Part shown: positions 1 through 5,768 of the stretch, piece after piece
How positions within the stretch are numbered: position 1 is the first letter of the stretch
Layout of the letters: each line of letters begins with the position of its first letter
Virus record (IMG/VR): IMGVR_UViG_3300037246_000888
Coordinates: 1-35,213 of that record
Source: a virus
Direction: 5' to 3' (one strand)
Length of the DNA stretch: 35,213 nucleotides
Position numbers and translations under genes: made by a program
Notes under the pieces: model-generated
Told to the model about the DNA's origin: nothing
Databases searched by the model: none
Seen by the model: the letters and a program-made list of their open reading frames with translations, nothing else

Positions 1-127
1 ACATTTCACAGCACGAGAATTTCAATGTCATGATCGTTCGCCGCTCCCTAATAGCTTTGATAAAACCATTCAACCTACAATCGAATTCCTTGAACGGTTG
101 CGCGGCTTTATGAATTTCTACATCCAC
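1..127. repeat. 127-bp terminal direct repeat, copy 1 (circular closure)
   Basis: The first 127 bases are identical to 35087-35213. The repeat is internal to the endolysin reading frame, and joining the ends gives one intact 150-residue protein. A length of 127 matches a common de Bruijn k-mer, so I infer a circular assembly overlap. A true short terminal repeat of a linear genome is the alternative. Confidence 0.95.
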
Positions 128-421
128 AGCAAGACGAACGTGTGGAAGGATATGGGCCTTCAAGTAGTGTCAGGGTATCGCAACCTTGCATATAATCTGA
201 AGATTGGGAGTACGAAAACAAGCCAGCATGTTGCAGGGACAGCAGCGGATGTTAAGCCGGTTGGCGGTTATAAATATTTCAGCTATCGGCAGTTTTATAA
301 AATGTGCGAGCTTGTCGATAAATCGTTTTCAACCCGAGTTTATAGTCTCGGTCTTTATACTCGATCAAAATTCGTTCACGTCGACAGTCGCAAAAAAGCG
401 GCACGTTGGACGGGCAATTAG
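1..421 (+). CDS. M15-family peptidase endolysin, 3' part (gene begins at 35055)
   Basis: Peptidoglycan-cleaving lysis enzyme of the M15 (D-Ala-D-Ala carboxypeptidase-like) family. The gene starts at 35055, crosses the contig ends and stops at 419-421, giving 150 residues. Zinc-ligand motifs are clear in full-length numbering: SQHVAGTAADVK supplies H87 and D94, and FVHVD supplies H137; SGYRN just upstream is also typical. It is a compact single-domain enzyme with no signal peptide, membrane segment or wall-binding domain, so it needs a holin to reach its substrate. The putative holin gene lies immediately upstream and an EF-hand-like mini protein follows 48 nt downstream. Starting this gene at the internal ATG at 107 or the TTG at 98 would remove the conserved N-terminus (HFTAREFQC), so those starts are unlikely. 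The family call is firm; the exact bond cleaved is not known from sequence. Confidence 0.92.
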   Translation, partial: HFTAREFQCHDRSPLPNSFDKTIQPTIEFLERLRGFMNFYIHSKTNVWKDMGLQVVSGYRNLAYNLKIGSTKTSQHVAGTAADVKPVGGYKYFSYRQFYKMCELVDKSFSTRVYSLGLYTRSKFVHVDSRKKAARWTGN

Positions 422-469
422 AAAGCATAGTAAATTAACATTAACCCTCAAACGAAAGGAAGTATTATT

Positions 470-691
470 ATGGATGAAAACAAACTGAAGGAAATTTTCG
501 ATAAAGTAATGCTGATTGTTGCGGACGTTGACCGCGATGGAGACATCGACAGGGATGACATCAAGGGTGGTATCGAACGGATCATGTCGGTCGCCGGGAT
601 TGTCATCAAAATAACTCCAACCAAAAAGGACGATGCCGTATTCAATACGATTGTGAAGCCCATCGTCGAGGCTATTCTCGCGGGACTCTAG
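470..691 (+). CDS. small EF-hand-like protein downstream of endolysin
   Basis: A 73-residue acidic protein preceded by GAAAGGAAG, 8 nt before the ATG. Residues 19-30 (DVDRDGDIDRDD) fit a 12-position EF-hand/dockerin calcium loop: Asp at loop positions 1, 3, 5, 7, 9 and 12, Gly at 6 and Ile at 8. Flanking segments (about 4-18 and 31-41) can be helices. The C-terminus (AVFNTIVKPIVEAILAGL) is an amphipathic or weakly hydrophobic stretch. It is the last gene of the rightward late unit, directly after the endolysin. Calcium binding is inferred from the loop alone, and the function is unknown. A role in controlling or stabilising the endolysin, or a structural role, are both possible. Position 12 is Asp rather than the usual Glu, which is also seen in dockerin loops. 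Confidence 0.75.
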   Translation: MDENKLKEIFDKVMLIVADVDRDGDIDRDDIKGGIERIMSVAGIVIKITPTKKDDAVFNTIVKPIVEAILAGL

Positions 692-750
692 CCTATAATC
701 TTTTGTGCGCATGGCGGTCTTTCGTGCTTTCTTCCGCCATAAAGACCTGA

Positions 751-790
751 CCCCCTGGGAGCGTACACTCAGGGGGTTGTTTTCTTTCTA
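751..790 (+). terminator. rho-independent terminator ending the late unit
   Basis: Arms CCCCCTG (751-757) and CAGGGGG (770-776) can be extended by G-U and G-C pairs and are followed by TTGTTTTCTTTC. It lies between the last rightward gene and the convergent leftward block, and overlaps the stop codon of the leftward gene at 769. The reverse orientation has only a weak T tract. Confidence 0.8.
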
Positions 791-1098
791 CCTTTATAGC
801 TACAATCTTTATGACTGCCTGTCTTACCTTCTGGATAAAGCTTACACATCCAAGGCCGATTTTCATATATGAGGCAGCCTTTCTTTTTATCATACATTCT
901 ACATTTCCAAACCCAGCTACCATTTTTCTTTTGATATTTAAAATCCATGATAGCATGATATAAAGACCATTCCCAAAACGATGCCATATCGCCGTCCTTA
1001 AGAAACTGTATCAATCTTGGGAATATCTCATGTGGCTGGCAATCATGGAAATAAGCATGATTGCAACATCTTCCGCATTTTTTACAAGCTCTTGGCAT
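769..1098 (-). CDS. YkgJ-type CxxCGxCC cysteine-cluster protein (paralogue 1)
   Basis: A 109-residue protein with the signature CKKCGRCC near the N-terminus (residues 5-12) and a distal CLIYENRPWMCKLYP segment. This is the arrangement of the YkgJ / Fe-S or zinc cysteine-cluster family (PF03692-like). The ATG at 1098 is chosen because GGAG lies 5 nt upstream; a GTG two codons earlier is too close to that site. It is the last gene of the leftward block. The next gene upstream (1151-1501) carries the same signature, so the pair is probably an old duplication. Family members are thought to bind a metal cluster, but their biochemical function is mostly unknown, and I assign none here. Confidence 0.8.
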   Translation of the reverse strand: MPRACKKCGRCCNHAYFHDCQPHEIFPRLIQFLKDGDMASFWEWSLYHAIMDFKYQKKNGSWVWKCRMYDKKKGCLIYENRPWMCKLYPEGKTGSHKDCSYKGRKKTTP

Positions 1099-1150
1099 AT
1101 ACACTCCATTTATAGGGTAAATCGGCGCTCAGTCGTCACCTACGGGGCGT

Positions 1151-1501
1151 TTAGTCCTTTCGGGGGTCAACTTCTACGAATGAATAGCCACACCGTTTAG
1201 AAACGATGTCAGCCGGGATAGCAGGATGAGCCTTGCAGAACGCTGGACGCTGACCATAAATCCCGCATATTGCATATTTGATCTTTTTCCATTTACGTCC
1301 GGGGCCGCGACCTTGAACTTTTCGCCATCGAAGATTCGGGCAGTATCGTTGACCGTGTTTTAACTTATCCAAAGTGGCCTTGGTTTCATCTTCCGATAAA
1401 TTTACGAAAACATGCCGGAAGACGTTATGGATATCGCAACACCGACCGCATCGCTTACATTGTCCGATTCGCTTTATGGTCTGTTTCGTTTCGGTGCTCA
1501 T
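1151..1501 (-). CDS. YkgJ-type CxxCGxCC cysteine-cluster protein (paralogue 2)
   Basis: A 116-residue protein with CKRCGRCC at about residues 15-22, then a single Cys (RYCPN), then CGIYGQRPAFCKAHP, equivalent to the CLIYENRPWMCKLYP segment of its neighbour. A basic insertion (RKVQGRGPGRKWKKIKY) separates the two halves. The start codon is preceded by AAAGGTG and overlaps the stop of the upstream gene (ATGA), indicating translational coupling. Divergence from the neighbouring paralogue is large outside the cysteine motifs. Metal-cluster binding is inferred from the family; the function is unknown. Confidence 0.8.
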   Translation of the reverse strand: MSTETKQTIKRIGQCKRCGRCCDIHNVFRHVFVNLSEDETKATLDKLKHGQRYCPNLRWRKVQGRGPGRKWKKIKYAICGIYGQRPAFCKAHPAIPADIVSKRCGYSFVEVDPRKD

Positions 1502-1818
1502 TTTTCACCTTTATCATGTTTGTCCCAACAGGCCAATCTGCTTTTCTTGTAACGATCTCCACAACCGGTTAACATCTCATCGCAATAGCTTGGCCGATCA
1601 CCCTTTTCTGTAATCCGTTCATCGTACTTAGGACAACCTTTTGTTAGTGCATTTTTGAGTCGAGCAATCCGCTCCACAAGACACATATCGGGAAGCCGTG
1701 CGTTCATCCAAGTGTCATCAATATTCGGAAATCGATACCGATAAACATAAACATCCTGACCGACGTCCACAATTTGATGTTCAATATTTTGCCCTTGCCA
1801 GTGATCTATGATTTGCAT
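1498..1818 (-). CDS. hypothetical protein with cysteine-containing C-terminal half
   Basis: A 106-residue protein not recognised as a known family. The N-terminal half (MQIIDHWQGQ...) looks like a small beta-rich domain. The C-terminal half carries spaced cysteines (CLVE, GCPKY, SYCDE, GCGDRY, LACWDK), suggesting a metal site. Its 5' end overlaps the upstream gene by 13 nt, and its stop overlaps the next start by 4 nt, so it is embedded in a coupled operon with the two CxxCGxCC proteins. A shared metal-cluster theme with these neighbours is an inference only. Confidence 0.6.
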   Translation of the reverse strand: MQIIDHWQGQNIEHQIVDVGQDVYVYRYRFPNIDDTWMNARLPDMCLVERIARLKNALTKGCPKYDERITEKGDRPSYCDEMLTGCGDRYKKSRLACWDKHDKGEK

Positions 1819-2186
1819 TTTTGCCTCGATCCTTCAAGAGTTTTTATTTTCGCATCGATAGCCGCAAGGAATGTTTCCTCGTTGGCCTCTGTACCAGCCG
1901 CGATAATTCCTTCGTATGCGCTTATGATTCCAGCTGGGAAGCCGTTATATTCGACGTATACGTGAAATGGTTGGACGGTTATATCTCGCCACTTCTTTGG
2001 TTCCCGATGACCATTCGCCGCTATCGTCCAACGGTGGTCGATCTCGCACTCCCAGCAATCGGCATATTGATTTAACGGATGGGCGTTCATAAGGATTGCC
2101 ATGTCTGCAATCCTCATCATTATTTCCGTCAGTTGATTTTCTTCGTTCGGTTGATTCTCTTCGCTCAGTTGATTTTCTTCGCTCAC
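1806..2186 (-). CDS. hypothetical protein with N-terminal SEENQL repeats
   Basis: A 126-residue frame beginning at a GTG preceded by GAAAGGAAAGCAA, a good ribosome site. Residues 1-19 are three imperfect SEENQL repeats encoded by an 18-bp tandem array. The rest is a globular-looking acidic domain (CWECE, then a beta-rich VYVEYNGFPAG segment and a C-terminal helix). No family was recognised. It overlaps the preceding frame (1945-2418) by 242 nt, an unusual arrangement. Either these are two truly overlapping genes, or they are one protein joined by a frameshift inside the repeat. The good site at the GTG favours independent expression. Confidence 0.6.
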   Translation of the reverse strand: MSEENQLSEENQPNEENQLTEIMMRIADMAILMNAHPLNQYADCWECEIDHRWTIAANGHREPKKWRDITVQPFHVYVEYNGFPAGIISAYEGIIAAGTEANEETFLAAIDAKIKTLEGSRQKCKS

Positions 2187-2418
2187 TTGCTTTCCTTTCG
2201 TTTTCTCGTTGCGCCAAGTATCGCTCCCGGCAAATATGGCAGAGTCTAAGAGCCTTCATGTCGCGTTCGTATACCGCGCTTACTTTTAACAATCGGCCTT
2301 GAGTTCCACAAAGTGATCGAGCCATCGTTCCGGGGAGCGCATCACAATCACTTATACACCAGTAGTCGGATTCACCGAACGGATTATTTTTCATCTTTAA
2401 TAGGTTTATAGACTTCAT
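1945..2418 (-). CDS. hypothetical protein, possible zinc finger, overlapping the next gene
   Basis: The first ~80 residues look like real protein, with cysteines in DYWCISDCDALPG, SLCGTQG and LRLCHICRERYL that could form a zinc site. The segment from the 18-bp repeat onward (ERRKST repeats, then an Arg- and Ser-rich tail) looks like the shadow of the overlapping frame 1806-2186. The ATG at 2418 is placed 8-9 nt after AGGA; a GTG at 2424 and an ATG at 2394 are alternatives. The functional product may end near the repeat, or continue into the other frame by a +1 shift or through a sequence error. No function assigned. Confidence 0.45.
   Translation of the reverse strand: MKSINLLKMKNNPFGESDYWCISDCDALPGTMARSLCGTQGRLLKVSAVYERDMKALRLCHICRERYLAQRENERKASERRKSTERRESTERRKSTDGNNDEDCRHGNPYERPSVKSICRLLGVRDRPPLDDSGEWSSGTKEVARYNRPTISRIRRI
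2131..2184 (-). repeat. three tandem 18-bp repeats in overlapping frames
   Basis: On the minus strand, three copies of GAGCGAAGAAAATCAACT (second and third with one or two substitutions). Read in one frame they give ERRKST repeats, in the other SEENQL repeats. The unit length is a multiple of three, so copy-number change would preserve both frames. Confidence 0.85.
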
Positions 2419-2797
2419 CTTCACTATTCCTGCGCATTCCGGGCGTTTCTTTTTCCTCGAGTATTTTCACCTTATATCTGTCGCCATAGATTTCTTCTTT
2501 CAGTTCTTCGTATTCACACCACTGCACTCCAACTTGAAGGGAAGCGGCCCGGATACCATCGAGCATCAAAAGCAACTTTCCTCTCATTTCTTCTGATGCA
2601 ACATTGTCCATCATTAAAACCTTTTCGGCTTCCATGTCAGCATAATTCGCTGAGTCTGCATCTTCTTGTTTACCGTCCTCTGGCCTATTTCCAGTATCTG
2701 TTTTCGCATCGAAAAGGCCGTGTTGTTTTGTACCTTTTGCCATTTGTTCGATTGCAAGACGTTTCATATCATGCAGAAATTTTAAGCTATTCGACAT
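2384..2797 (-). CDS. hypothetical protein
   Basis: A 137-residue, strongly charged protein with no recognised domain. The N-terminus (SNSLKFLHDMKRLAIEQMAKGTKQHG) is probably helical. The middle is acidic (EDGKQEDADSANYADMEAEK), followed by a helix and a WCEYEELKEEIYGDRYKV segment. The start is preceded by AAGGTG and overlaps the end of the nuclease gene upstream by 11 nt, so the two are likely co-translated. No catalytic motif is visible. It could be an accessory or partner of the upstream nuclease, but only gene position supports that. Confidence 0.6.
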   Translation of the reverse strand: MSNSLKFLHDMKRLAIEQMAKGTKQHGLFDAKTDTGNRPEDGKQEDADSANYADMEAEKVLMMDNVASEEMRGKLLLMLDGIRAASLQVGVQWCEYEELKEEIYGDRYKVKILEEKETPGMRRNSEDEVYKPIKDEK

Positions 2798-3275
2798 GGA
2801 GCACCTTGTCTATTCCAACCCATAGGCCGCCGGGTTTACGTCTGATAAAATCTAAGTGGATATATGGATTTAACGCCAAGTAACCAACGCCTGTTTCAAC
2901 AGGTGATACCATAAGCTGTGATGGGAATATCTTTTCAGCATTCCATAGCCGCTTAAAGTTCATTACAATGGCAACATCTTTTCCGAGTCGAACCGCCAAA
3001 AACGCATGACCACCCGCCGCTGTTATCACGCGGAGCGTTGCTTTTTGTGATGGTTTGACCCCGACCATGAGGTCAAACTTGCGTTTCGGACGTTCCCTGA
3101 TCTTACATTCCATAAAAAACGTTGTGTGGTGATATACGCCGAGAATATCCGGCAGGGATGACAAGGCAGGGGAGCCGTGAAGCTTCCATGTCGGTGCTGG
3201 CCCGACTCCATGAGCACGAGCATAATGCTCGATGCTTTTCATTAGCTGATGTACGAATTTATTTTCTTCTTTCAT
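2787..3275 (-). CDS. PD-(D/E)XK nuclease, VRR-NUC / resolvase-like
   Basis: A 162-residue protein with the restriction-enzyme-like nuclease core: LPDILGV (D43), then FMECK (E56, K58), followed by QKATLRVITAAGGHAFLAV, the Q-helix and GG-strand typical of VRR-NUC and archaeal resolvase-like enzymes. The size fits a minimal single-domain nuclease. The ribosome site is AAGGA 9 nt before the ATG. It probably cuts branched or replicating DNA during recombination or packaging. The phage also encodes another PD-(D/E)XK enzyme (5223-5762) and a Cas4-like nuclease. The fold is well supported; the substrate is inferred. Confidence 0.75.
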   Translation of the reverse strand: MKEENKFVHQLMKSIEHYARAHGVGPAPTWKLHGSPALSSLPDILGVYHHTTFFMECKIRERPKRKFDLMVGVKPSQKATLRVITAAGGHAFLAVRLGKDVAIVMNFKRLWNAEKIFPSQLMVSPVETGVGYLALNPYIHLDFIRRKPGGLWVGIDKVLHVE

Positions 3276-3287
3276 TTTGTTTTTTCC

Positions 3288-3446
3288 TTATAACAACTCA
3301 AATCCAATCATTATAAATAGAGCTCCTATTATTGGACTTAGAACGCTTAAAAAAGACGCTCCGTAAATCGTTAGGAGGGTGAAGGAGACGATACCGATAA
3401 TTGCAGCTCCTGCCATAATAAATATTCCGCTTATTAAATTTTCCAT
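3288..3446 (-). CDS. two-helix mini membrane protein
   Basis: A 52-residue, almost wholly hydrophobic protein in the gap between two accepted genes. Two membrane segments are visible (about residues 5-26 and 31-50), separated by a short turn with YGAS. AAAGGA lies upstream of the ATG and the stop is 12 nt before the nuclease start, consistent with operon organisation. It has no charged residues except near the two ends. Functions of such early phage mini membrane proteins include host membrane modulation, superinfection exclusion and second holins, and the sequence does not decide between them. Confidence 0.65.
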   Translation of the reverse strand: MENLISGIFIMAGAAIIGIVSFTLLTIYGASFLSVLSPIIGALFIMIGFELL

Positions 3447-3476
3447 GCTTTCTTTTCCTTTCGCTTTTTACTTTTC

Positions 3477-3608
3477 CTACTGTGGTCTGACCTTTATTGC
3501 ACAGCATTCCGGGCAGCGTGGCGTCTCGCAAATTCGATACCACGCTTTCCATGTGTTGTTGCATTTCAGACATATCCACATTATTTCTTCTTTGATTTTT
3601 TCTTTCAT
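3477..3608 (-). CDS. 43-residue zinc-ribbon mini protein
   Basis: A short protein with CLKC (residues 13-16) and, after an aromatic stretch (WKAWYRICETPR), CPECC (32-36), a zinc-ribbon layout. The start is preceded by AGGGGG at 8 nt, and that site lies in the arm of a hairpin. The gene sits between the zinc-ribbon gene at 3655 and the mini membrane protein at 3288 with normal operon spacing. An overlapping 105-residue frame across both small genes has no sensible composition and was discarded. Zinc binding is inferred; function unknown. Confidence 0.65.
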   Translation of the reverse strand: MKEKIKEEIMWICLKCNNTWKAWYRICETPRCPECCAIKVRPQ

Positions 3609-3612
3609 CAGT

Positions 3613-3647
3613 CAATCCCCCTAATAGTGATACGGTTAAGGGGATTG
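3613..3647 (-). promoter_or_regulatory. hairpin covering a Shine-Dalgarno site
   Basis: On the leftward transcript CAATCCCC (3647-3640) can pair with GGGGATTG (3620-3613), an 8-bp stem with a 19-nt loop. The second arm contains most of the AGGGGG ribosome site of the gene starting at 3608. It could restrict initiation of that gene unless opened by a translating ribosome or a factor. There is no U tract on this strand, so a terminator is less likely. Confidence 0.5.
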
Positions 3648-3654
3648 GTTTATT

Positions 3655-3855
3655 TTACGCCTTTTTTTCTAACATTTTTTCCATGTTCAATTGTGGCCCC
3701 ATTGTTTCTTTTGCAACTTCTGGAATATTGGCAGTTGAGCTTTTCATGGTCATGGTATAATTACAGCACACAGGCCAGCCATGACGAAGACAATATCCGA
3801 AATCGACGGACGATTCCCGGCCACAATATTTGCATTTTAATGTTGTATTACTCAC
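3655..3855 (-). CDS. zinc-ribbon protein
   Basis: A 66-residue protein with CKYC (residues 8-11), a spacer, YCLRHGWPVCC, then a hydrophilic helical C-terminus (EVAKETMGPQLNMEKMLEKKA). The GTG start at 3855 overlaps the preceding stop as GTGAGTAA and has AAGGA 8 nt upstream; a frame extended 13 codons further would need a larger overlap and lacks a ribosome site. The CxxC pairs suggest one zinc. No family recognised. Confidence 0.65.
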   Translation of the reverse strand: MSNTTLKCKYCGRESSVDFGYCLRHGWPVCCNYTMTMKSSTANIPEVAKETMGPQLNMEKMLEKKA

Positions 3856-4414
3856 CTTCTTTTTCCTTTTTAATCCTTCCAGCATAACTTTCAATAATGA
3901 TTGTTAAGACCTGAACATTCCCATAAGTTGAAGAACGTAGGGTATAGGCTCCAATGGATGAATGTTCTGCTGTTTGTCTTAAATAATTTATTGCGTCGTT
4001 GGTTCCGTTGGGCCGACAAGCAAAACAGATAGGTTCGTTATCTTCCATTTTATCATAGAGGTTGGGCCGTGGAAAATTGACGCCACATTTACCGCATGTA
4101 ATACTTGCAAACATATTTTCTTTTTCCTCTCCCGTTCGCATTTCTTGCCATTTTAATCTGTGTGCGTGGGTCGTTAAATCTGGCTCACCTTCCAAATTTA
4201 ATTCATCATTATCGAGCGCTTCCCTGAGTACCCTTGCGCGTCCTTTTGAACTTCCCGCCTTGTTACCTTTATGGCACCTGATATATTTTTGTTGTTCGCT
4301 ATCCCATATATACCACCACTGGTTTCGGTCGTTAAAGGTCATGCCTTTATTTAAAGATAACCAAGAGTTCCATCTTGGCGGGAAAATACGATCAATTATT
4401 TCTCCGATGTTCAT
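3848..4414 (-). CDS. hypothetical protein with CxxC-CxxC zinc ribbon
   Basis: A 188-residue protein. The start at 4414 is chosen for GAGAGG 7 nt upstream; a TTG five codons earlier overlaps that site. The N-terminal part is aromatic (WNSWLSLNKG, NQWWYIWDSEQQKY) and resembles a small beta domain. The central part carries CGKCGVNFPRP and later CFAC, a four-cysteine ribbon at about residues 107-135. The C-terminal region is beta-rich and ends in a lysine/glutamate tail. It lies directly downstream of the structured RNA candidate at 4437-4532, whose last base is 22 nt before the start codon, so that RNA may form its leader. Function unknown. Confidence 0.65.
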   Translation of the reverse strand: MNIGEIIDRIFPPRWNSWLSLNKGMTFNDRNQWWYIWDSEQQKYIRCHKGNKAGSSKGRARVLREALDNDELNLEGEPDLTTHAHRLKWQEMRTGEEKENMFASITCGKCGVNFPRPNLYDKMEDNEPICFACRPNGTNDAINYLRQTAEHSSIGAYTLRSSTYGNVQVLTIIIESYAGRIKKEKEGE

Positions 4415-4436
4415 GCTTTTGCCTCTCAATTTGTAA

Positions 4437-4532
4437 CCTGGGGCAGAGACCCGGATTTAATCAAGATTACCGGGCGATGCTAAATCTTACGAGGCATGTC
4501 CCCCCGCTTGATACTTACACCGCTGCCCCAGG
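4437..4532 (-). ncRNA. structured RNA candidate / 5' leader element
   Basis: The leftward transcript has a perfect 10-bp closing stem (CCTGGGGCAG at 4532-4523 with CTGCCCCAGG at 4446-4437) around a 76-nt interior. Inside are a hairpin with AUGC/GCAU near its tip and another with CCGG arms. The apical UCUUGA of the latter can pair with an upstream AUCAAG, and GAUUUA can pair with a downstream UAAAUC. This density of long-range complementarity in a stretch with no reading frame suggests a folded RNA. I could not fit a tRNA (no T-loop motif) or a riboswitch class I know. It lies between a stop codon (4543) and the ribosome site of the gene at 4414. Confidence 0.5.
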
Positions 4533-4542
4533 CTGTTGGTTG

Positions 4543-4719
4543 TTAAATTTTACTTACCTTAAAGCCAGCACTTTTCAATGTTGAGAAAAGCAACTCAAGG
4601 GATACTGTCTGTTCTTCTCCTCCATCAGTTGAGACGGAAACACTCTTGGGAGAATCGTCATTATATAAGTTAATTTCAACGTATTCACTTTGATCATCGT
4701 TGCTTACCCTGTATAGCAT
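4543..4719 (-). CDS. hypothetical small acidic protein
   Basis: A 58-residue acidic protein (LYRVSNDDQSEYVEINLYNDD...) ending in SLELLFSTLKSAGFKVSKI, a beta-sheet plus C-terminal helix composition. Of two in-frame ATGs, that at 4719 lies 8 nt after CGGAG, while the one at 4725 is only 2 nt away, so 4719 is preferred. It is flanked by a strong hairpin upstream and the structured RNA candidate downstream. No family recognised. Confidence 0.55.
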   Translation of the reverse strand: MLYRVSNDDQSEYVEINLYNDDSPKSVSVSTDGGEEQTVSLELLFSTLKSAGFKVSKI

Positions 4720-4741
4720 ATACATTACTCCGTTTTGTTGT

Positions 4742-4770
4742 AGCCCTGCGGCGACTGAGGCCGCAGGGCT
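4742..4770. other. 11-bp GC-rich hairpin without U tract
   Basis: Perfect arms AGCCCTGCGGC (4742-4752) and GCCGCAGGGCT (4760-4770) around a 7-nt loop. Neither strand has a run of T after the stem, so a classical terminator is unlikely. It lies between two leftward genes (stop at 4785, start at 4719). It may stabilise or delimit mRNA. Similar U-less hairpins occur at 23790-23820 and 24345-24368. Confidence 0.7.
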
Positions 4771-4784
4771 GGCGTTTGATGTTG

Positions 4785-5222
4785 TTAAATGGATTTACCC
4801 TGAATCTTCGGGCCTTTGCTTTTAGACGTCACTGGCTTCTTCTTGTCCGCTGCTTTCTTAGCTGTGACCTTTTCAGTGTTCTTCTTCGCTTCGGCTTTTT
4901 CCTTGTCCGTCGCTGGCCGAGTATGCTTTTTGATCTTTTCTGCGTCTGCTTTCTTTTTGTTTTCGTCGTCAATAAGGTCAAGCCCCATTTGCGGTAAACG
5001 TTCCGATTCAAGGACGATCCGGTCTACTAAAGCCAAAGAAAGTTCAACCGATTTGATGCGGCTCTCGTTGCCATTTAAATCTGCGTATTCTACCGGCAGA
5101 GTATTCGCCTTGACTCTTAGAATGACCTCAACGAACTCATCTTTTTTCGTCACTTTTTCCTTGAACGTCATGCTCCGAAACGTTAAACCAGTGAGCTTGA
5201 CTTCGCGTTTAATTGTACCCAT
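4785..5222 (-). CDS. hypothetical protein with lysine-rich tail
   Basis: A 145-residue protein with a very strong ribosome site (AAGGAGGTGATTAA before the ATG). The first ~85 residues look like a compact beta domain (KREVKLTGLTFRSMTFKEK, VEVILRVKANTLPV, VELSLALVDRIV). The last 55 residues are a Lys/Ala/Glu/Thr-rich, probably disordered tail. The tail could bind nucleic acid. It lies immediately downstream of the TnsA-like nuclease, with the start one nucleotide past the stop, and belongs to the recombination cassette by position. No family recognised. The strong ribosome site suggests abundant product. Confidence 0.65.
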   Translation of the reverse strand: MGTIKREVKLTGLTFRSMTFKEKVTKKDEFVEVILRVKANTLPVEYADLNGNESRIKSVELSLALVDRIVLESERLPQMGLDLIDDENKKKADAEKIKKHTRPATDKEKAEAKKNTEKVTAKKAADKKKPVTSKSKGPKIQGKSI

Positions 5223-5762
5223 TTAATCACCTCCTTTCTGTTCTTCTATTGCTTTCTTTCTAACGTCCCTGACTCGTTGGATCAAATCAGGAATGCCCTT
5301 TTTCCGGTAGTTACGTTCGAGATCGATCCGGTTGAGATAGTTCGCTACCGGCTCCATGCCATGATCGGTAGTGAATACCCTTAATTCGCGTTCAGGAAAA
5401 TGCTTTACGGCCCGTCTGATTTTGGCTATGCCTTGCAAGGCTCCCTTGACCTCGATCCAATATGTCTCGCCGGTATGGATATATGATACTTCAAAGTCAA
5501 GGGTGTATTGGCTATTCGATTTAAAGGGCTTATCTACTCGCTCATTAAAATCCCAGTGGCCATTGTGCATTTCCTTACGTCCATATCGCCACACGATAGG
5601 TACTCCACTTTTGATAAGCGTGTTTAAATATCGAGCGCACTTGACCTCAAGCAACGATCTGAAATACCAGCGACCATGAGCCTTATCCGTGGGTTGTAGA
5701 TTTTCATCATACCACCCACGGATTGCTCGATATTTTCCCTGTCGTCTGAAGTTGTAAGCCAT
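5223..5762 (-). CDS. PD-(D/E)XK endonuclease, TnsA / DUF1064-like
   Basis: A 179-residue protein with the core of a TnsA- or DUF1064-like nuclease: RWYFRSLLEVKCARYLNTLI (E39 in the first helix), YTLDFEVSY (D89) and YWIEVKG (E104, K106), followed by HFPERELRVFTTDHG. Such phage enzymes usually act on branched or replicative DNA, and a resolvase role is often proposed. It is next to the single-strand binding protein, Sak4-like ATPase and Cas4-like nuclease, supporting a role in recombination-dependent replication. Fold call is good; substrate is inferred. Confidence 0.75.
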   Translation of the reverse strand: MAYNFRRQGKYRAIRGWYDENLQPTDKAHGRWYFRSLLEVKCARYLNTLIKSGVPIVWRYGRKEMHNGHWDFNERVDKPFKSNSQYTLDFEVSYIHTGETYWIEVKGALQGIAKIRRAVKHFPERELRVFTTDHGMEPVANYLNRIDLERNYRKKGIPDLIQRVRDVRKKAIEEQKGGD

Positions 5763-5768
5763 TGTCTT

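Noticed and set aside
2131-2184. CRISPR-like array
   Set aside because: The repeats are 18-bp and contiguous with no spacers; they encode peptide repeats.
3298-3615. Leftward 105-codon frame
   Set aside because: Composition is not protein-like and it covers two better supported small genes (3288-3446, 3477-3608) in another frame.
4437-4532. tRNA gene
   Set aside because: A 10-bp closing stem is present, but no T-loop motif, no standard D-arm and no anticodon stem of the right spacing could be placed on either strand.
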